Shown: positions 1 through 13,332, counted from the stretch's first letter. The stretch: DNA of 64,000 nucleotides from Combretum micranthum (GCA_024138025.1 JAMXBD010000063.1:1178001-1242000); one strand, 5' to 3'. The notes: generated by a model not told the origin, from the letters alone. Numbers and translations are program-made.

Positions 1-1292
1 TGAGAACATAAGAAAAACTTGGTAGTAGGCCTTAAACTTCTAGATCTACACATAAACATAACTAAAGCTTGGTAAAACTCTAGATCTACAAGCTATCACA
101 AAAACAAGAAGATAAACAAGCCTTCAATATAACAAAAATACTAAGAACAAAAGAGATCATCATCTAGAGGAGTGTTCAACTCTTGGCATCATCATTCATA
201 GCATTTTAAGCTTGTGGAATGTCCTTTGATGCATGAAACATCCACAATATCATCCTATAACATCTTATGAGAGCTAAAAGATGATGATTACCTTAAATAT
301 TTGCAAGAAATATAGTGGAAGTAAGGAAATAAAATGGTGGCAGCTTGTTCTCAAGAAGACAAGGCAAGGAAAAGAGAAAAGAGAGGGAAAAAGAGAGGAA
401 AAAATAGGGTTTGCAAATGTGAAAGAGGGAAGGAATGATGTTTACATAGAGTTAAAAAGTGTGTTAAATAATTAAAAAAAAAAATAAAACAACAACTGCA
501 TGGAGGGAGGGGGCTGGCGTGATTTCTAGGTGTGTAGGAGTGTGTGTGGTTTGATTTCCAATTTGTATTTTTGAAAATGTAACTAGTTGCTTCCATTTCT
601 AACTAAAATAGACTTTAAAATATCAAATAAATAATTAAAAATAATGAAAAGTGGCTAATTTATGGGGAATGGTCAGCTGTCATTTTTGGGGAAAAGGAGT
701 GTAAGAAAAAGCAAAAGAAGACATAATAATGTATAGTAATGATAATAGATGTGTACTTAAGGTATGGGTTGATAAAGTGGCTTTTTGAATAAAAAAATAT
801 ATAAAATAAATTAAGAAAAATATTTTCATTTAAGTGGCAGAATTTTTATGAATTAAATAAAATAATCAATTAAATTATTTTTAGAAATTTAACAATCAAG
901 TTACCGGTAAGAGTAAAATAAGCTTATATGAGCCATAACTGATATTTTTAAAATCCTAAAAATTATAAACTTGATATTTTTGAAATCCTTATAAAAATAC
1001 GAGTCTAAAAATATTAAAGATATATTTTTAATTTTTCGAGCCCCAGGACACGCTTTCCAAAGCAGTATCCAAACGGGTTCGAAATAAGCCGAAAATAAAC
1101 CAATCTGGTATTTTTAATAAATCAAATATTATTACAGACTATTCTAAACACTTTAATTATTTTTCGACTCCTCGACTTACGAACTTGGGTTTGTCGGACC
1201 TAAACTGTAGGGTTTTACTCAAGATTCGTTGACCTAAGGTCTTCGATTGACTTTCCGGCTTAAGGTTAAGGCATAGAAAACAGGGGTTTACA
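1..1292 (-). mobile_element. Terminal part of a long gypsy-type LTR, running off the left edge
   Basis: No gene is seen here. The segment ends at 1283-1292 in GGGGTTTACA, so the minus strand begins TGTAAACCCC, which has the form of a long plant gypsy LTR terminus. It also contains a purine-rich tract (360-440) and a GC-richer block (1030-1260), as such LTRs often do. The same layout is seen in the candidate LTR at 57174-61248. No matching LTR, target duplication or primer-binding site is visible, so the element type and left boundary are inferred. Confidence 0.4.
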
Positions 1293-2552
1293 CCTGTTGA
1301 TCATGATCATGATGGAAGTTGTGATCTCCACTTTTTTTTTTTTCCTCTCCTTCAGATAACGGCCGTATTAAAGCTTGTAAGTATGATAAGTGGAGATCAT
1401 CATTTGGGTAATGGCCGTGTCAAGGCTAGTTGTCTCCATTGTGTCCCAATTTCTTCTATATCACTCTCATAATCTTCCACAATTCACACTCGAGAGGATT
1501 ACCGAAGGTGTTACGGTCATAATGCCACTATTAACTTTAAAATCTTGTCCAATTTGATCTACGTGTTAAAGTTTTGCCATTGGACATCTGTAATGAATAT
1601 ATTAATGAATTGAGCTCCATATCCCTTGGTTTTGGCACAAATAGATGCATAATCCACTACAAATTCACTCAAATGGATATAGTAATAAACCCCTATCAAG
1701 TCACAAATAAGCGCATTTCATGCTTGTATTGAATGAGTTTACTATAGACTAATGCCAATAGTCATAAACTTGTATGCATAAATATGTCTAAAAGTGGTTG
1801 GATGCGAACAAATCGATTTAACGGTCTTTGTTCCAAGTTCACAAGTCTATTTTCTCAAGTTATTTTAATAGATGGATATGACCTATTGTTCGTATCACTT
1901 AACTTATCAATATATTATATAATATAATTTTAATCCTTTTTCTTGCGGTTAAAATAACACAACAACTAAAATCTAGTATAACGCAAGAAATCGAATTCAA
2001 TTCCTTAAAGATAAGAATCAGAATCGAATGTGATTAGGTTTTGTGGCTATTGGCATTTTAATCCCCCTTTCAACTTATGAAAACTGAAGTATAAACTATA
2101 TTATCATAAAATTGTGGGAAACCAAGGTCACGAGATTATCATTTGAAAATATCATCTTTGCCATCAGAAAACAAGACAGAATTTAGTGGATAGGATAGCA
2201 CGAAATCAACGACTCCAACCCCCATCAGCGCCGCACACCCCCCCAACAGTTACACCATTCAAAACCAAAACCCAAAAGCAGAGTCCACGTCCGAAAAGGG
2301 CATTAATGTGAATTCACACTCCCACCCCAAACGCGACTCTCCGTTCCCGTTTTACTCTTTTCTCTCTCTCCCACCCTCCCCGCGCCTTTCCGCCCCCTAA
2401 AAGCCGCTTCCATTAAAAACCAAAATCCAGAAAAATATTAAAAAAATTGAATTGAAATTGAAAATTTTCTCATTTTAACCCTAATCCTAACCTAACCCTA
2501 GCGCGGCTTTTCATTTTAAACGCCCTGTTTTTTGGATTTCATATATTCCTCA
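1293..2552 (+). promoter_or_regulatory. Upstream region and leader of the HSFA1-like gene
   Basis: No coding sequence is apparent. From about 2200 the composition becomes GC- and C-rich, with a pyrimidine patch (tctctctctcccaccctccc, about 2361-2380), as in many plant core promoters and leaders. A telo-box-like run of degenerate AACCCTAA units lies at 2477-2501, shortly before the ATG at 2553. I could not place a convincing TATA box or heat-shock element, so the transcription start is not fixed. Confidence 0.45.
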
Positions 2553-5500
2553 ATGGATGAGTCCACTAGTGGCGGTGGCTCGACGATGAAAGAAGTTCCG
2601 ACTACTGCACCGGCGCCTGCTCCGGGTCCGGCACCGATGCCTAGCGCGAATGCGCCACCGCCGTTCCTTAGCAAGACCTACGATATGGTGGACGATCCAG
2701 CAACCGATGCGATCGTGTCTTGGAGTGATACGAATAACAGTTTCATAGTTTGGAACCCTCCGGAGTTTGCTCGCGACTTGTTGCCGAAATACTTCAAGCA
2801 TAGCAACTTCTCGAGCTTCGTCAGACAATTGAATACTTACGTAGGGTTTTCTACCTTTCTTGTTGTCTTTTTTCCCTATCTACTGGATAATTTCTTGCTA
2901 GGGCTCTTGTGGTTTTGACTTAGTTTAACAATGAAGAGAGAAATTTTGAAATTCAATATTTTTTTAAATGGATTCAAGTAATTAATTTTATCTTACCTTG
3001 TTATTGAGGAATACAAAGGTGTGAAATTTAGGGTAGATGAATATTTTTTCACGGTGATTCAATGGAATGAAATTGGGAAAATATTTTATTATTAGGTTAT
3101 TTTTGGAATAAATTATATTATGTCCTATTATATGGAATAGACAAATTTTTTTTTTATAGAATTTTTTGCAATCCAAATGAAGAAATAGATATTTCGTGGT
3201 TACGGTGGATTACCAATTTCATTCTAGTGGACCTGACGTGCCATTATTGTGCAATGAAGGAATGGTGGCCATACTCAGGATGAAGTTTTCCTGTTCGGCT
3301 GTCCCCAAGTTGGTGTGTGCATTTGTGTCTTGGTCTTGTTCAAAGTCATATTTTTTACTACGTATGATGAAAATTCGACCAGAACACTGCTTGTTGTTCT
3401 TTCGTGCATTCTTGGCACTATATTATTCAATTGGGCACCATGTTCGGGATCCTTAATAGGAATATGGAAACTCAATCTATGGTACTTGTTCTTAAGGAGA
3501 AGAAGTTTGTTTGGTTGGGAATTTGTTTGGGGTTTATCTGCCCTATCCCCCCCTGTGTTTCCAGCCAAATAAAAGGCCTAAGTTGGACCTGCCTTAAACA
3601 TTTTTATCCTACACCACATCATGTGATTTGTGGGCAACAGACAGGATATTCATTGAGTGGGAACATTGAAGACTGATATGCTACTTGGAATGAATAGCAG
3701 TGGCATTAGAGAATGAAAAACTGAGAGATATGTGGAATGTTTTTCAGAAAGGCTGTTCTCGTGCATTGGATTCAAGGACTTTTGTGTGATATGCAATGAT
3801 TGCGTATGTATTCTTGTAGCTTGATATTCAATGATCATAGCAATAGTGTAGTATGTCACTGTCTAGAGCATTTGATTGATTGGGGTTTAATAATTGATAG
3901 CAAATACGGACTTTATGGAGGTAGGATTGTTGAATAATATGTGCTTGTGCTTTTGAGATTGGTTGGACATGGATAAGATGTTGTTCTGTTGTTACACGAG
4001 TTAGATAGCAGTTAGTATGGACCATGAGGTTTTTCTGAAGATTGACAGCATAGGGAGTAGAGCCTGCTAACTAGTTTTAGCGGATGTGCTCCTACTTATT
4101 TCTGGGGATTCTTTCTCTGTTTGCGAGGGTTGCAAGGTGATTTGGGTGTCATTATAAAGAAATAAACAAAGTTCATCTCTGTGCTTCTTTTTCTGCTGAA
4201 GACTGAAGAGACAAAAGAAAACAGGATTTTCGTTTTGCAATCCTTCATAGATTTGATAGAATCATCTTGCTATTGCTTGTATATTGTTTTAGAAGCAGTT
4301 CTAAGTTTAAGCTGCCTCCCTTGAATTGATGTGTTAGAGTGATAGGCACTGTGGTATCATAACCTTGTGTGACTACGTGTTTAGAATTTTTTTTTTAATT
4401 TGTTTAGTGGAAGAGACGTGGCAGGAGATGGCCTCCATTAGGATATGCATATAGCTGCTCATTTCCTGCACACACATGAGAAATGTGGGGATCTAAATCT
4501 TTTCTTCTTTCTGCATTTTCTCAGCAACCAAATGCAACAGAAGGTTATAAGGAAGAGAAAGCTATCAAGATTTTGTTTGAACTGGCTTGAGTGGGGTCAT
4601 CACGGTAGTATTTTTGCAATTCCTTGACAACATGCTGCCAAAGGCACCTTGGAGCTGGTTTTTCTGTGGTATTTATGTTTGCCTTGGCTTTTTCAGCTGG
4701 TGATTGAAGAAGCAGGGATTGAAGTTACACTGCCTTATATCTTAGCTTTGTTCTAATCTAGGGGCCATTAATGGATGAACCATGGGGTCTTTTACAATCA
4801 ACATTCAAGGTGATATTGAATTTTCTGCAAAATGATATTCGGGTTGACCTTCACTGCTGCATAGGAGCAGAAGCAAAGCCTTTCATTGTTGTGCTAAAAA
4901 ATGTAGCAGCCACTTCTATCTAATTGTTTCTGATTAAAAGACCTCTATCAAGAAGGTCTGATCATTGTACCCTTGTAGGAAAAATAATATTTGCTATTTA
5001 CATACGAAATAGTAACCTGCTTCTAACTAAGAATGTATATTGGAGTAACGATCTTGGGGTCTTCTCCTAAATTAACAGCTGCACACTGCTGTGCATTTTT
5101 TAATTTTGGTTATAAATTGGCATTAGTATTCAATAAACAGAAACGATCTTAGCTGTCTTGACTTTTGGTTTCCTTTGGAAAAGGATATATGGGGAATTAG
5201 ACAGAACAAGCATTCTTCAGAGCTTCTTTTCAAGTATTTATAGGAGCAAAAAGTTGTATTTTGATCTGGAAAAAGAAGATGGTTTTTCAATATTGCTAGA
5301 AAGCACGTGCCGATGTCAATATTAGCACTGTCATTTTACTGTAATCTTTTGCTTGGTGAGTCATTTACTGAGGTTAAGCATGAATTCCTGTCATGCCATA
5401 GATTTTGATTATGAAGGTACTGCTGCATCTCCGGGGCTGGCGTAGTTTAATTATCTTCATTGGTGCATGTATGAAGCAAATACGGACATTGTATGGTGTA

Positions 5501-7577
5501 ACTAGTTCCTTTCCTGGGAAATTATGATATTTTCTCATATTAAAAGCAAATGCCTACATTCTACTCTGACTATCTGAATCAGCATGTCTTTGCAGCTTTT
5601 TTAGCTTTTTAATGCAATGTCTTTGTAAAAGGGTATGGTTGTGCAGCATTAAGGACTCTGCCCAAGCATCTGAACTCTTGTTTTTATGATGACATTAACT
5701 ACTTGGAAATATAAATGGCTATGTTTCTCTCTATCTAAGACATCAAGACTTGTATTTAGATTTGAGAAGTTGCTGGTTATATTTTGGCTCCAACCAGGTG
5801 TAGGAGGAAGTGTAAATAACGATGCCTTTTTTAGGATATCTTGTGCCAGAGGTGTAATGTATCAAGGATGTTATGTTCTAATGTTAGTTTGATTGATCTT
5901 TTAAAGCATTGTTTTTTTTTTTTTTTAAGTCTTGTTTCTCTGGATAATTTTTTAAACATTGACTTTACCAAATATTCAAGAAGATGAATCTCTTCTTTTT
6001 GGTAAAACTAGAAGAGATTTTCTTTTCTGGGGCTGTTTCAGGCTCTTCATTATGTCCATCGTTGGCATGATTTACTGAGCTATCAAATTTAATAGGCCTG
6101 TCTTGTATCCTGCCTGAGTTGCGAAGTTAGGATATTGTACAGCATATGTCTTTCTATTGCTTATGTCATGTGGCTTTTAGACAAATATGCGCCCTCATGG
6201 TGACCAGATTGCAGTAAGTACTTGCCTGTAATTATTTTTTTCTTGCTTTCTCTTAGTTTTTCTTTTCCTCCAACCTGCTGATATTAAATCTTTTTACCCA
6301 AACAGTTTCTTCCTTTGTGCTGCTTAAATTCTTTTTTTTTTTCTTTCCCTTTCTAAGGGGGGTAGGGTTGTCTAAATAATTCTATTTGTTCTTCATTTGG
6401 CTTACTACATGTCTCTTATAACCATTCAACAGGGATTTAGGAAAGTTGATCCTGACCGCTGGGAATTTGCCAATGAGGGCTTTCTACGGGGCCAAAAGCA
6501 TCTGCTTAAAAGTATAACTAGGCGAAAACCTGCTCATGGGCATGGACAGCAACAGCCACAGCAAGTACATGCACAGGCTTCCTCTGTTGGAGCTTGCGTA
6601 GAGGTTGGAAAGTTTGGGCTTGAGGAAGAGGTGGAGAGGCTTAAGAGAGACAAGAATGTGTTAATGCAGGAACTTGTTAGACTGAGACAACAGCAGCAGG
6701 TGACAGATGAACATTTACAAGCCATGGTGCAGCGTCTCCAGGGTATGGAGCAACGGCAACAGCAGATGATGTCGTTCCTAGCTAAGGCTGTCCAGAGCCC
6801 TGGTTTCTTTGCTCAATTTGTGCAACAGCAAAATGAAAATAATCGGCGCATAAGTGAAGCCAACAAAAGAGGAGGCTGAAGCAGGAAGGTGTGTCTGAGG
6901 ATGAAGTAGGTCATGATTCATTAGAGGGACAGATTGTAAAGTACCAGCCTGTGAATGAAGCAACTAGGATGTTGATGCGTTTCATGAGAATGGATGCTTC
7001 TCCCCAGAGAGATGGATTACTCTCATCAAGTGGCATGACAGTGTGAGTTCTTCAAGTCAGATGTCTGGAGTGATCTTCAGGAGGTTCCACCTATGTTGGG
7101 CCAGTTTTCACAGACTTCAGCTGGCCTAGGCCTCTCAGGGCAGGGTGCTTTAGCAGCCTTATCTGATATACGATCCTCACCTCCCTCTACTACATCTGAC
7201 AAAGTTGGAGCTGGTCAGTTCTCATCAGTCGGTTTAGATGGAGCTCAAGACTCCAAACTGCTGATAGTGTTCAAACTGATGTAATAATGCCTGAGTTCTC
7301 TTCGATTCCTGATTTTCCACCAGAAAGCATTTTTACCCCTGGTGAAGAATTCGTTGATGCTGATTCAGCAAATGAAGTATATATGGATCCGATCCTTACT
7401 GAAATTGACAATATTGATGCTTTGCTGGAGGAACTGCTTCAAAGTCCAAGACCTGAGGATACAGTATCGTCTCCATTAGAAGGTGATGCCAAGGATAATG
7501 GTTGGAACAAAGCTGAGCACATGGATCAGCTGACGGAACAAATGGGCCTTTTGTCACCAGATGTGAAAGGTGCTTGA
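2553..7577 (+). CDS. HSFA1: Heat stress transcription factor, class A1 (HSFA1-like), 2 exons, frame-disrupted in exon 2
   Basis: HsfA1 proteins are the master activators of the plant heat-shock response; they trimerise and bind heat-shock elements in the nucleus. Exon 1 is 2553-2840 (96 aa) and exon 2 is 6433-7577. The intron (2841-6432, GT-AG, 3.6 kb) falls between LNTY and GFRK in the DNA-binding domain, the conserved Hsf intron position. Visible in order are a Pro/Ala-rich N-terminus, the DNA-binding domain ([11 protein letters not shown] to the RRKPAHGH region), the HR-A/B coiled coil ([20 protein letters not shown] onward), an NLS (KRRLK) and a C-terminal NES (LTEQMGLL). The start is the ATG at 2553; the in-frame upstream codon at 2532 is TTG. 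Four successive one-base deletions are inferred near 6868, 7044, 7073 and 7256. As written, translation stops at 6877-6879 after about 244 aa. The downstream frames still encode recognisable HsfA1 sequence, so this is either unpolished assembly or recent decay. Confidence 0.93.
2841..6432 (+). other. Large intron of the HSFA1-like gene
   Basis: The donor is TAC|GTAGGG and the acceptor is CAACAG|GGATTT, with a T-rich tract upstream (6330-6400). At 3.6 kb the intron is long for this gene family. I found no transposon ends, RNA gene or nested gene in it; short open frames are scattered and match nothing I recognise. Confidence 0.85.
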
Positions 7578-7938
7578 TTGGGCTCAATTTTGTTTGGAAA
7601 AAAGAAGAAAGAAAAATGTATATTTGTTCTCTCTTGTTCTATGGTATCTCTAAAGACAAACCAACCCAACGCTTTTTTTGGTGCAGTTCTCTCAGTTTAG
7701 CCATTTTATAGGTCATTTTGCTTCAGATAATTGTATCTCTAATTTCATTTTTTTTTTTTTCTTTTGAATTTCATCTCGGATATTTCGACCGGCTTCTGTG
7801 ATCTGAATGTTGTAGAAATTATGTCTAATGCTTTTTGTCTTGCTACAGATTAGGATTTTTGTACTTCATAGACAGGCAAACCCAACTGATGGTCAGATTT
7901 ATTCCTTGTTCCTTTTTGCTTTATTGGCTCTTTGTAAC

Positions 7939-7944
7939 AATAAA
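7939..7944 (+). terminator. Candidate polyadenylation signal of the HSFA1-like gene
   Basis: A canonical AATAAA lies about 360 bases after the presumed stop at 7577, beyond a T-rich 3' UTR. Plant signals are loose, so this is one plausible site only. Confidence 0.35.
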
Positions 7945-8344
7945 ATGTAGATACACACAAGTTCTTCTATGATGGAATACATTGCCTTAGGTTTGAATAG
8001 GGGAGAACCTTGAATACATTGAAGTATGCTCCTCTGTTTTTCCAAAGCCTACTAGTGGTCATCTCCCCTTTAAGCGAGCTTCCTCTTCTTATTCAAGTTG
8101 TACTGAGCTAGAGAGGAAACCATCGTCGTTTCCGATCATCCAAGATGTGTGCTCCATACAGACATTTGGAGTTTGAAATTTTTCTTAACTAGGTAATGAG
8201 CATATATGCATATTAAACTATGCTTTTCTTAAATAGGCCTTACTTTTTTTTCAAAAAAAAAATAAATAATATTTCTACTACTCGAATAAACTTAAACCTT
8301 TTGATTAACCAATTGTGAATCTGAAATTTATTTCATGGTATCAA

Positions 8345-8560
8345 ATAAGAAGTACTGAGTTTGGGATCTATTTGGATTGTCTGGTTTTCTGTATCGTATT
8401 TGTATTTTATTCGTGTATGTATCTTATCTATATTTGATTTGTTTGATATGTTTATGAGGAAAAAAGTTTGTTTTTCATTTGTATATATTTTTAACAAATA
8501 GCTTGTTTGAAAACGATAGAAATGAGATGCCAAAACAACGGATTGAATAGACCTGTCCGA
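8345..8560. mobile_element. MITE-like repeat, copy A (related to 14160-14415)
   Basis: This AT-rich segment between HSFA1 and VPS62 resembles the reverse complement of 14160-14415, sharing phrases such as tttggat(t/g)gtctg, atatttgat and tttatgag. Two diverged copies in opposite orientation within 6 kb suggest a small non-autonomous DNA element. Ends and target duplications are not clear. Confidence 0.4.
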
Positions 8561-8792
8561 AAAATGACATTTTTGTATACTAGTTTAAACCTTTTCTCTG
8601 ACGGAGAAACCACAATTGAAAGTGATAAAATTCTTTGAAAAAAAATAATTATAAAGTTCCTTTGACATGAAGAACATGGATGTTTTATTCATTATAGTCA
8701 AGACATGACAATATAACAAGTGATAAACGCAAGCCATAGCACGACATTAGAAATTGTTTCCTGAATCTAGGTATGAAGTATTTTGCAATCAA

Positions 8793-10940
8793 TCAAACTG
8801 TTAAAGCACACATAACATCACTACTGTATTTTTCCTCATGCCCTTTCATCTTCCACCCAATATCTTTTGCCTTTAGGACCGACAGGCCTTCTTCACCAAA
8901 TACTTCATTTGGTATGCTTATAAACCTAAGCCTTCTAGGCAAAAACATGTCCAACTTCTTAATCTTTCTAGGAATATCATAACAAATCTTTGGCCCCATT
9001 CGTGATAATATTCAAGCCAAGGATGTGCAACTTTAGACATTTCTAAATGATCGATTGCAACAATTGAGTATGCTTTACCAGTATCCATATAAATCCTACT
9101 CTTGGCAGTGTCATTCCTGATGCCTAAAATACCATTACCCTGCAAAACTAGCCCCGGTTTTGGATACATCGCATGACCATGTAAAGAAACATAGACACAA
9201 ATTTGTTACCATCTTGAAACTCTAGTTCAGGGGCATTAACCCATGTTCCTTTACTATGTTGTGAGAAGTAAACACGTGAAAGCTCCCCATTGAAGTTACT
9301 AATCCTTAAGGTTAGATGCTCCCAATCACCAACATGTTGTCCGATTTTCCCTAATGAGACATCCAAAAAACCAACCTTAGCTGTCCCAGGACCATTGAAA
9401 GGATAAAAGATCCATAGAACTATGTCACTAAATGTTGCACCGAGTGCGGCCTTAACATGTATGTAAACTTGTGCACTCTCTATATCTCCTTTCTTTACCC
9501 TCTCTTTAGCCCTTTCATCAGTCGGGAGGTCTAACCAATATGCACCATCATTTGAACCACCTTGTGGAAGGCTCGAACCGGTTGGTTCAATAGAGCAAGG
9601 ATTTGATTCTTCTCCCCTTTTATATAGAAGCGCTCCATTGGTAAAATACCACCTCACAGAAGATGGTAGATACTCTTCTTTTGGATGGAAATATAGCAAA
9701 GGAGAATAACTCGAATCAGTTCTCAATTTGATACATATTTGGCATAGCAGAGGTGTAATTTGGATTGTTATTTTTCAAGCAGGCAAGAGAAGTAGGAGAG
9801 GAACTTCCACTAGTTTGCACTACAAATGTTCCGACACTAACACCTAGAGCTTTTGCTCCTCTGATCTTTGGTCTAATGCTATATACATTGAATTCACTAG
9901 GATCACTTCCCTTGATTGTCCCCCAAATCCAATTCTCATCTCACAATGCTCAGTGAAATCAGTCCGAACGCACTGGGTTTTGTTAAGGGAGGCTTGTTAG
10001 GCAATCTTGTCACAACATGTCCAACAGCTTTATAACCATCTGGGGCAACTGGATGCCAAACATAACAACTATTATCGCATTTGATTCTTGAGGATTCACT
10101 ACTCCATACAAGAGTATAATCAGTTGGTTCTTTTAGAGCTCCATTGGAGGGATCATTTGTTTCATCTTTTGCAACTAGAAGCCAACCATGAAATGGTATA
10201 TTGTTGGGTTGGCCATAGCATCCAAGCATAAAATACCCTTTTGGTAAACTAGAAGGTTCAAAGAATGTTGCACCATGATTTCCTGGTCCACCATTATTTG
10301 TGGTCCATATCTTGTTCAAGGATGAGACTTGACATATGCGCAATCCTCCAAGTCGATGGAATCCATTTGCAAAACAAGATCCTTGATGCCCTGACAAATA
10401 TAAAAGAAATTTAGATTGCTGCTGTAGATTGCAATGATATAATTTGTATTAGACACATAATATGTATTTTCGTTGTTTTATTTTACATCATCTGTTATAT
10501 TTTATATTAATCACATAACTTCTGTTTTAGCATCTTTTTTCGCTTTTATACCCGTTGGAGAATTTTTATCATCAATCACGTAACTTATACTACATTCCAT
10601 CCTAAAATGTTTTACTATTCATTGATTAGAAAGAAATCAACATGAATTATAACCCAAAGAAATGTATCTAGTAGAAAAAATAAGTCATGTGCCTAACACA
10701 GAATATAACACGGGTCACAAAAATGAAAAAAAGTGCTACAGATGGCATAATTTTGATGTGTCATAAAAGTCATATTACATGCTAGAAAAGATCAGCATTT
10801 ACACGGAGAAAGATGTGCAAGTTTCCGATACAATTACCTGATGGCCAATCTGGTAATGTGGAGGGAAGTTTGAAAGCTGTTTCAATGGGAATAGCTTTGC
10901 TCTTCTTGTTGACATGGGAGAAGCAAAGGCAATTCTCCAT
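8793..10940 (-). CDS. VPS62: VPS62-like protein (DUF946 family), 2 exons, frame-disrupted
   Basis: This matches the plant family annotated as vacuolar protein sorting-associated protein 62 (DUF946). The biochemical role of the plant proteins is not established; the name comes from yeast. Exon 1 is 10838-10940 (MENCLCFSHV...LPDWPS), followed by a GT-AG intron (10391-10837) and exon 2 at 8793-10390. Family hallmarks are GATFFEPSSLP, HGWLLVAKD, PVAPDGYKAVGHVVT, YFHPKEEYLPSSVRWYF, LPQGGSNDGAYWLDLP, WIFYPFNGPG, VGDWEHLTLRISNFNGEL and PGLVLQG. Exon 2 changes frame at about 9974, 9935, 9194 and 8994, each fitting one missing base, and at about 9721, fitting one extra base (or two missing). No stop made by substitution was seen. 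Conservation continues to a TGA at 8793-8795. As written the product would be truncated, so this is either sequence error or a young pseudogene. Confidence 0.92.
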
Positions 10941-13332
10941 CCTTTAACTTTTGAAACAAGCAACATCAAGATGGTTTAAATGATGGAAGCCAAGATGGAA
11001 AGAAGCGTCTATTGCCATTAGCCATATCCTCAAAGCAATGAGGAAAATGAACATAGAAGTACTTTGTTGGGAGATGTTTCTTGCAAGAAAGATGAATAAG
11101 GATAAGAAAAAGCTTCATGATATTGTTCAACCTCTCTACCAACTAAAAATAATGAAGATTCCTAGCTTCCATCAACTACCACCTTTAGGATAATCATAAA
11201 ATTGCAATAATTGTCCATTGTGCTTCTTCTGCCCCCACCAAGCTAATTTCATATTATTGCATAAGCTTTTCAAACCGAATCATTTACATTGCCTCTTTAG
11301 ACTTGTATATGATGCTCATATAGTTGTTTGAGTCCACGACATTACAAACTAACTTTGGAGGTGTTACTAAATTTCCATGTGATATCAGGGTCCACTTTTG
11401 AAATAACCGGTTCAACACCTTTGGAGGTGTAACTAATGCAATATTAGCATATTCAGTTAATTTTTAGTTTTGCCTCTTGTAAAAAAATCTGTCAAGTAGG
11501 GACATTAGTTCTATCAGGTTCTTTTCTTTAGGCTTGTAAACATATATATGAGTTTGAGCGCTAGAATTTATCAATGAGCTTTCATGGAGGGTTGGACATC
11601 AAGCGATCATTTAACTATTTTTAGTCCAAAACGTGTGGAAGATTTATCTTTGTTTTCAGCTTATCTTGCAATTTTTTTGCACATAACAAGCAACCTCGTA
11701 TTGCTTCGAAAGAACACAAATGAAAACACGACACAAGTTCATGAAAACTTTGTCCTCTATTTCCTTCTGGGAACGGACATGTTATTACCGAGCTAGTTAC
11801 GTTGGTTGTTTCATTTGGTGGTCACTCTCCTTCCTTTTTGCTTAAATGTGCACAACAATACTAAGGAAACCATTACAAGTTACATTTGATGTCTTTATTG
11901 GAGTATCATGCTCTTCAAGCATGAGTGCTAGACGTCTAGGCAAGCATGGAATTTTGGGCGTTATTCCATTTGGTCGCTAGTCATACTTGTCCAAATTCCA
12001 AGTTCTTCAGCTATTATCTTTCTGATTAAAACATAGTTATGGAGTAATATCTAATAGTTGGAAATGACATAACCAGTTATAAAATACTTTCTTAGAATTT
12101 AGAAACCAACTTTCTCGTTCTAGTTACATATCAATTTAATTGAAATGATGATGTGTTCGAAAATCTAATCCTCACGGTTCCTCAAAACAATAGGGTGGAT
12201 AGAAGTTGAATAGCTAAAATTTCTACATTTATTAATAATGATAAAATTACCTACCTCGTGGAGCACAGCCTTGGCTTCCTTTTTATTTTTTATTTTATTT
12301 TAAATTATCAATTTTGATCTAAAGTCCTACACATATTTAAAGAAAATATTATTGCACATTTCCTGAATTTTTCTTATCATTAGCATTGCAATTCCAAAAG
12401 TTTGCGTTTCTACCCATATTTAAAACGAATAGTAATGTAAAATCAATGAAATCTTAAACTTATAAATTCACTCACACACTTAAAACATAATCTTAATTAT
12501 ATCGAAAGTCTATACTTATACAATTTTACATCTAATTTAATTAAGAAAAACCCTATAAAATTATAAGCAAGTAAAATCATACAAGTTAACTTGCACTGTT
12601 AAACAGTGATAATACATATATCTAACCCAATAGATCCTAAAAAGATCTCTTCATTACATTCATGATTCATATAGCCAACGACACTCATAAGTTTAGGTGA
12701 TTATATTCTTTTGGCCTAATGACATTTTATCTGGAGTGAAAGGTTTAAGTTTGAATTCCATTCTCATTGTAATTGGTGGGGAAAAAAAAAGTTTGGGTGG
12801 TTGCCCCTCATTACCACCTTGTAATAATTGCCACTAACAATTGCCTTGAAGATAGTTTCACATTTGTAATTGTAAAAATTGAAGAGAAGATTCATCATCG
12901 GCCAAACAAGCCTAAATTAATGAGAAATCCATGCATCTACTCCACCAAAACCACAATGGTCTTGGATCAGACTAGACCAAAAAATTTGTTACTTTTTTAT
13001 TATGGATAAAAAAGTACAAGAAACATTATACACCAAACAATTGCACAGGTAAGAAAAGCCCCAAACACCAACTTACATAACAAACACTCAACCATACATC
13101 CCAATGAAACAGAGGAAGAAGAAGAGAAAAAGGAGGGGGAAAAAAAGAAGAAAAGACTCGGTATAACGATAAAAGGATCATATATGCATGATGATTCAGA
13201 CAATAAGGATGACAGTCCAGCCAGCCACTATGTCTCACCATCCAAGCCAGGGGCACCGCCAGTATATCAACATCCTTCTACTGCCTTGCAGGGATATAGG
13301 CTATTAGTTTTACTGAAATCATGTTATTCTGA
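10941..13332. other. Intergenic region between VPS62 and SYP22
   Basis: Both neighbours read on the minus strand, so this holds the VPS62 promoter and the SYP22 3' end. No gene was recognised. A tRNA-derived-looking segment at about 12714-12760 has a box-B-like GTTTGAATTCC. A minus-strand AATAAA (12996-13001) could be the SYP22 poly(A) signal. Confidence 0.4.

Noticed and set aside
2550..2828. Minus-strand frame opposite HSFA1 exon 1
   Set aside because: Antisense shadow of the GC-rich exon.
2532..2918. HSFA1 frame starting at 2532 and ending at 2918
   Set aside because: The codon at 2532 is TTG, and the part after 2840 is intron read-through; the start is ATG 2553 and the donor follows 2840.
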